Of a stretch of 64,000 nt of DNA, positions 61,621-64,000 are shown in pieces. The stretch lies in assembly GCF_000518165.1 (NCBI RefSeq), contig NZ_JADB01000004.1, positions 62,001-126,000 on the forward strand, written 5' to 3'. The notes beneath the pieces are model-generated. The model had not been told where the DNA came from. It made no database searches and saw nothing but the letters and a program-made list of their open reading frames with translations. This stretch comes from Bartonella elizabethae F9251 = ATCC 49927. GTDB lineage: Bacteria; Pseudomonadota; Alphaproteobacteria; Rhizobiales; Rhizobiaceae. Position 1 is the first letter of the stretch. Each line of letters opens with the position of its first letter. The translations under genes and the position numbers were made by a program.

Positions 61621-61651
61621 GGTCCTATCTTTGATAGGGCCTTTATTTTTT
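61621..61651 (+). terminator. Terminator after hbp-like gene
   Basis: Stem GGTCCTATC/GATAGGGCC (one G-T pair) with loop TTT, followed by TTTATTTTTT. It lies 33 bases after the stop. Confidence 0.88.
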
Positions 61652-61918
61652 GAAATTTTATGCATGGTAAATCTCTTTCATGGTAAAGAAAGAGATCTTT
61701 GATTTTGAGTAACGATGAGGAGGTAAGGAAGCATTACTCAGATTCTTAATTATTAAGAATGAAGTTGCTTTGATTCATAAGGTATAGCTAAAATATTTGT
61801 GTACAAAGAAGGGACGCTTCGCTCTTCGCATTATGACAGTTTCAATTGATAATCGTTATAGCGTTGCTTAAAAAGCGTTTTTCTACCCAAATGATGAGAA
61901 AACAAAAAAGGCATGGAA
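61652..61918. other. Non-coding stretch before tRNA-Leu
   Basis: About 265 bases between the hbp terminator and the tRNA on the opposite strand. No gene or element recognised. Confidence 0.5.
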
Positions 61919-62004
61919 TGGTGCGGACGGCGGGACTTGAACCCGCAAGGTCTTCGACCGGCAGATTTTAAGTCTGCTATGTTTACCGTTTTCATCACGT
62001 CCGC
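61919..62004 (-). tRNA. tRNA-Leu (anticodon TAA)
   Basis: An 86-base class II tRNA read on the minus strand with encoded CCA. The acceptor stem is GCGGACG/CGTCCGC. The anticodon stem GCAGA/TCTGC has loop CTTAAAA (anticodon TAA, reads UUA). A long variable arm and T-arm GCGGGTTCAAGTCCCGC complete it. All stems are intact. Confidence 0.96.
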
Positions 62005-62153
62005 GATGAGAGTTCTCTCATAAGCTATATCTTTTATTGAATCAAGAATTAATGACAAAAGAAAAAATTTTCATTTTTTTTTCGTGAAATTTTGACTGAC
62101 AATGGTTTTCTTTATCGCTAGAAGAAGCCTGTATAATATAAATAAAGCATGAA

Positions 62154-63431
62154 ATGATCAGTGTTATGACTAAATTTATTCAAGATGTCACAAAAGCTAT
62201 GGTGGGATTACATCACGTGTTTGCTGAAACCCCCCTTCAAAGAAATGATTTTCTAAGCCAAAAATATGAGGCAGAAATTTATTTGAAGCGTGAAGATTTA
62301 ACACCGGTGCGGTCTTATAAGATTCGTGGTGCTTTCAATTTTGTTTCAGAAATGTTGAGCAGTATATCGTCAGATTCTGCATTTGTGTGTGCTTCAGCAG
62401 GGAATCACGCACAAGGGGTTTCTTTTGTTTGTCGTTATTTTAAACGTAAAGGCGTGATTTTTATGCCTATGACAACGCCACAACAGAAAATTGAGAAGAC
62501 ACGTATTTTTGGTGAAGAGTTTATTGATATTCGTTTGGTTGGTGAAACATTTGATCAATGTTATGAAGCTGCGCAATCTTTTGTCGTCGAGAACGGTGGT
62601 GTGATGGCTCCTCCGTTTGATGATATTCGCATTATTACGGGGCAAGCAACTGTGCTCTGTGAAGCTGCTTTGCAATGGAAAAAACTCAATGGAGAAAGTG
62701 AACCAGATTTAATGATTGTGCCGGTAGGGGGAGGTGGTTTGGCAAGTGGGATAAGCAAGTTTTTACGGGAATATGGTTGGAATACAAAGCTTCGTTTTGT
62801 TGAACCCCAAAGAGCTGCAAGCTTGCTTGCTTGTTTGGAGAGTGGAAAAAGGGTCAAACTAGAAAATATTGATACTTTTGTAGATGGGGCTGCGGTGGCT
62901 GAAATTGGTGCACTAAACTATACAATTTTAAAGCATTTTTCTCCTGATTCTGTCATTACGGTTCCTGAAAATCGCGTTTGTTCTACGATGGTTGAAATGC
63001 TTAATGTAGAAGGTGTAGTTCTTGAACCAGCTGGTGCTTTATCGATTGATGCGCTTAACAGTATTCCATCTCAAGAGTTAAAGGGTAAAAAAATTATTCT
63101 CGTTATTTCAGGAGGTAATTTTGATTTTGAGCGTTTGCCAGAGATTAAAGAGCGTTCTTTACGTTTTGAAGGCTTGAGAAAATATTTTATTTTTAGTTTT
63201 CCGCAGCATCCTGGTGCATTGCGTCATTTTCTGTCCACATTATCACCGGATGATGATATTGTGCGCTTTGAATATTTTAAAAAATCAGCGAGAAATTTTG
63301 GTTCTGTATTGGTGGCGATTGAAACAAAAAAATACGACAATTTTCGTCTCTTAGAAGAAAAATTTCAAGCGTTAGGTTGGCGCTATCGTGATATTACGGA
63401 TGATCAAACATTATTTGATTTTGTTATTTGA
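62154..63431 (+). CDS. ilvA: Threonine ammonia-lyase (threonine dehydratase)
   Basis: PLP enzyme that makes 2-oxobutanoate from threonine, the entry to isoleucine synthesis. The 425-residue protein has the catalytic lysine in RSYKIRGAF (Lys56) and the phosphate-binding glycine loop PVGGGGLASG near residue 190. A single ACT-like regulatory domain covers about 335-425 (FSFPQHPGALRHFL). The short form with one regulatory domain is like those of B. subtilis. ATG at 62154 or 62166 could be the start; neither has a strong ribosome-binding site. It complements ilvI and ilvC elsewhere in the window. Confidence 0.93.
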   Translation: MISVMTKFIQDVTKAMVGLHHVFAETPLQRNDFLSQKYEAEIYLKREDLTPVRSYKIRGAFNFVSEMLSSISSDSAFVCASAGNHAQGVSFVCRYFKRKGVIFMPMTTPQQKIEKTRIFGEEFIDIRLVGETFDQCYEAAQSFVVENGGVMAPPFDDIRIITGQATVLCEAALQWKKLNGESEPDLMIVPVGGGGLASGISKFLREYGWNTKLRFVEPQRAASLLACLESGKRVKLENIDTFVDGAAVAEIGALNYTILKHFSPDSVITVPENRVCSTMVEMLNVEGVVLEPAGALSIDALNSIPSQELKGKKIILVISGGNFDFERLPEIKERSLRFEGLRKYFIFSFPQHPGALRHFLSTLSPDDDIVRFEYFKKSARNFGSVLVAIETKKYDNFRLLEEKFQALGWRYRDITDDQTLFDFVI

Positions 63432-63467
63432 AAATATTGAAATTTTACTAAAACGAGAAGTGTAAAA

Positions 63468-63998
63468 ATGAAATCTATTTTTTATTTTGTGCTGAGTCTC
63501 TTTTTCTTCTTGATTGTTCATCAACAGAGTTTAGCATCTCAGCCAACAGCACTCCAAAAAACTGAACTTTCAGGAATAGTTGTTGATGTTAATGCTGCTA
63601 TAAAAAGTGGCGATTTTTCGCTTATATCTCATTATATGCCGGAGCGACTTTATAAAGAGATGGCACGTCGATTAAATACAACTGAGGATGCTTTACGTGA
63701 TAATTTTCTTCAACAGCTGCAGAAGCAATTTGAGAACTTGCCTTCTGGTGCTTATTGTTTAGAAAAAGAAAATATTGAGTATTTTCAAACAGATAATGGT
63801 ACTTTATATGCTTTAATTCCAACGGTCCTTGAGATGAAGGATCGCATCATTCAATATAAAACTTTGGCGATTTTTGATAAAACCCAATGGTATTTAATTT
63901 ATGGTGGTCAAAAAACTTTACAAAATCCAGTTTTTCTCGAGATTTATCCTGATTTTATCAAGGTACATTTACCAATGGAGACAATCATCAAGAAATAA
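63468..63998 (+). CDS. Exported hypothetical protein
   Basis: A 176-residue protein with a signal peptide (about residues 1-24, ending SLAS). The mature domain of about 150 residues has helical text first (GIVVDVNAAIKSGDFSLISHYMP) and beta-rich text later (YLIYGGQKTL). No family is recognised with certainty; the outline resembles small periplasmic NTF2-like domains, which is speculation. GAGAAG lies upstream of the ATG. It follows ilvA by 36 bases and may be co-transcribed. It ends two bases before the window edge. Confidence 0.65.
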   Translation: MKSIFYFVLSLFFFLIVHQQSLASQPTALQKTELSGIVVDVNAAIKSGDFSLISHYMPERLYKEMARRLNTTEDALRDNFLQQLQKQFENLPSGAYCLEKENIEYFQTDNGTLYALIPTVLEMKDRIIQYKTLAIFDKTQWYLIYGGQKTLQNPVFLEIYPDFIKVHLPMETIIKK

Positions 63999-64000
63999 AC

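Overview
The window is a chromosomal segment of a low-GC alphaproteobacterium, almost certainly a Bartonella. Four signs point there. It has a circularly permuted, two-piece tmRNA gene whose tag reads ANDNYAEARLAA. It has a hemin-binding-protein (Hbp/Pap31-type) outer-membrane barrel. Its FtsZ is unusually long, with about 590 residues. Gene blocks follow the Rhizobiales order (hflK-hflC-degP, and miaA next to ilv genes), but they are separated by long AT-rich non-coding stretches with decayed genes, as expected of a host-restricted, shrinking genome. The species cannot be decided from the sequence alone.

Layout. 1-11.5 kb: end of the division and cell-wall cluster (murB end, ddl, ftsQ, ftsA, ftsZ, lpxC, bamD, recN, ligA), all on the plus strand and tightly packed at its start. 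11.7-19.3 kb: mostly minus-strand housekeeping genes (aminopeptidase P, prmA, a Sco-type copper protein, uvrD/pcrA, and a compact sspB-DUF4169-RHH operon), with one plus-strand hexapeptide acyltransferase. 19.5-19.8 kb: tmRNA. 20.3-25.6 kb: three tandem paralogues of an MHS-family MFS transporter, each with its own terminator and a shared upstream element. 25.8-31 kb: thyA-folA, then hflK-hflC-degP. 32-42.6 kb: miaA, ilvI and finally ilvC. The ilvI-ilvC neighbourhood is broken up by an MFS transporter, a frameshifted 2-hydroxyacid dehydrogenase, a nuclease remnant, a RecD-like helicase and pdxJ, and no ilvH is visible. 42.7-48.4 kb: two tandem cycA-type permeases and a coupled FAH-family hydrolase/LysE exporter pair. 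48.7-57 kb: TerC-CBS-CorC membrane protein, tRNA-Lys, a YbhN-like protein, a CPA2 antiporter and fused SecDF. 57.4-64 kb: a large MscS-type channel coupled to a small exported protein, the Hbp porin, tRNA-Leu, threonine dehydratase and an exported hypothetical protein.

Themes. The conserved blocks serve envelope growth, division, DNA repair, protein quality control and folate/thymidylate supply. The accessory part is dominated by duplicated uptake systems (three MHS transporters, two CycA permeases) and by decay of catabolic and defence genes. I saw no CRISPR array, insertion sequence, prophage or rRNA. No convincing wholly new system was found. The best leads are the conserved upstream element of the triplicated transporters, the precursor fold of the permuted tmRNA, the nuclease remnant and the missing AHAS regulatory subunit.
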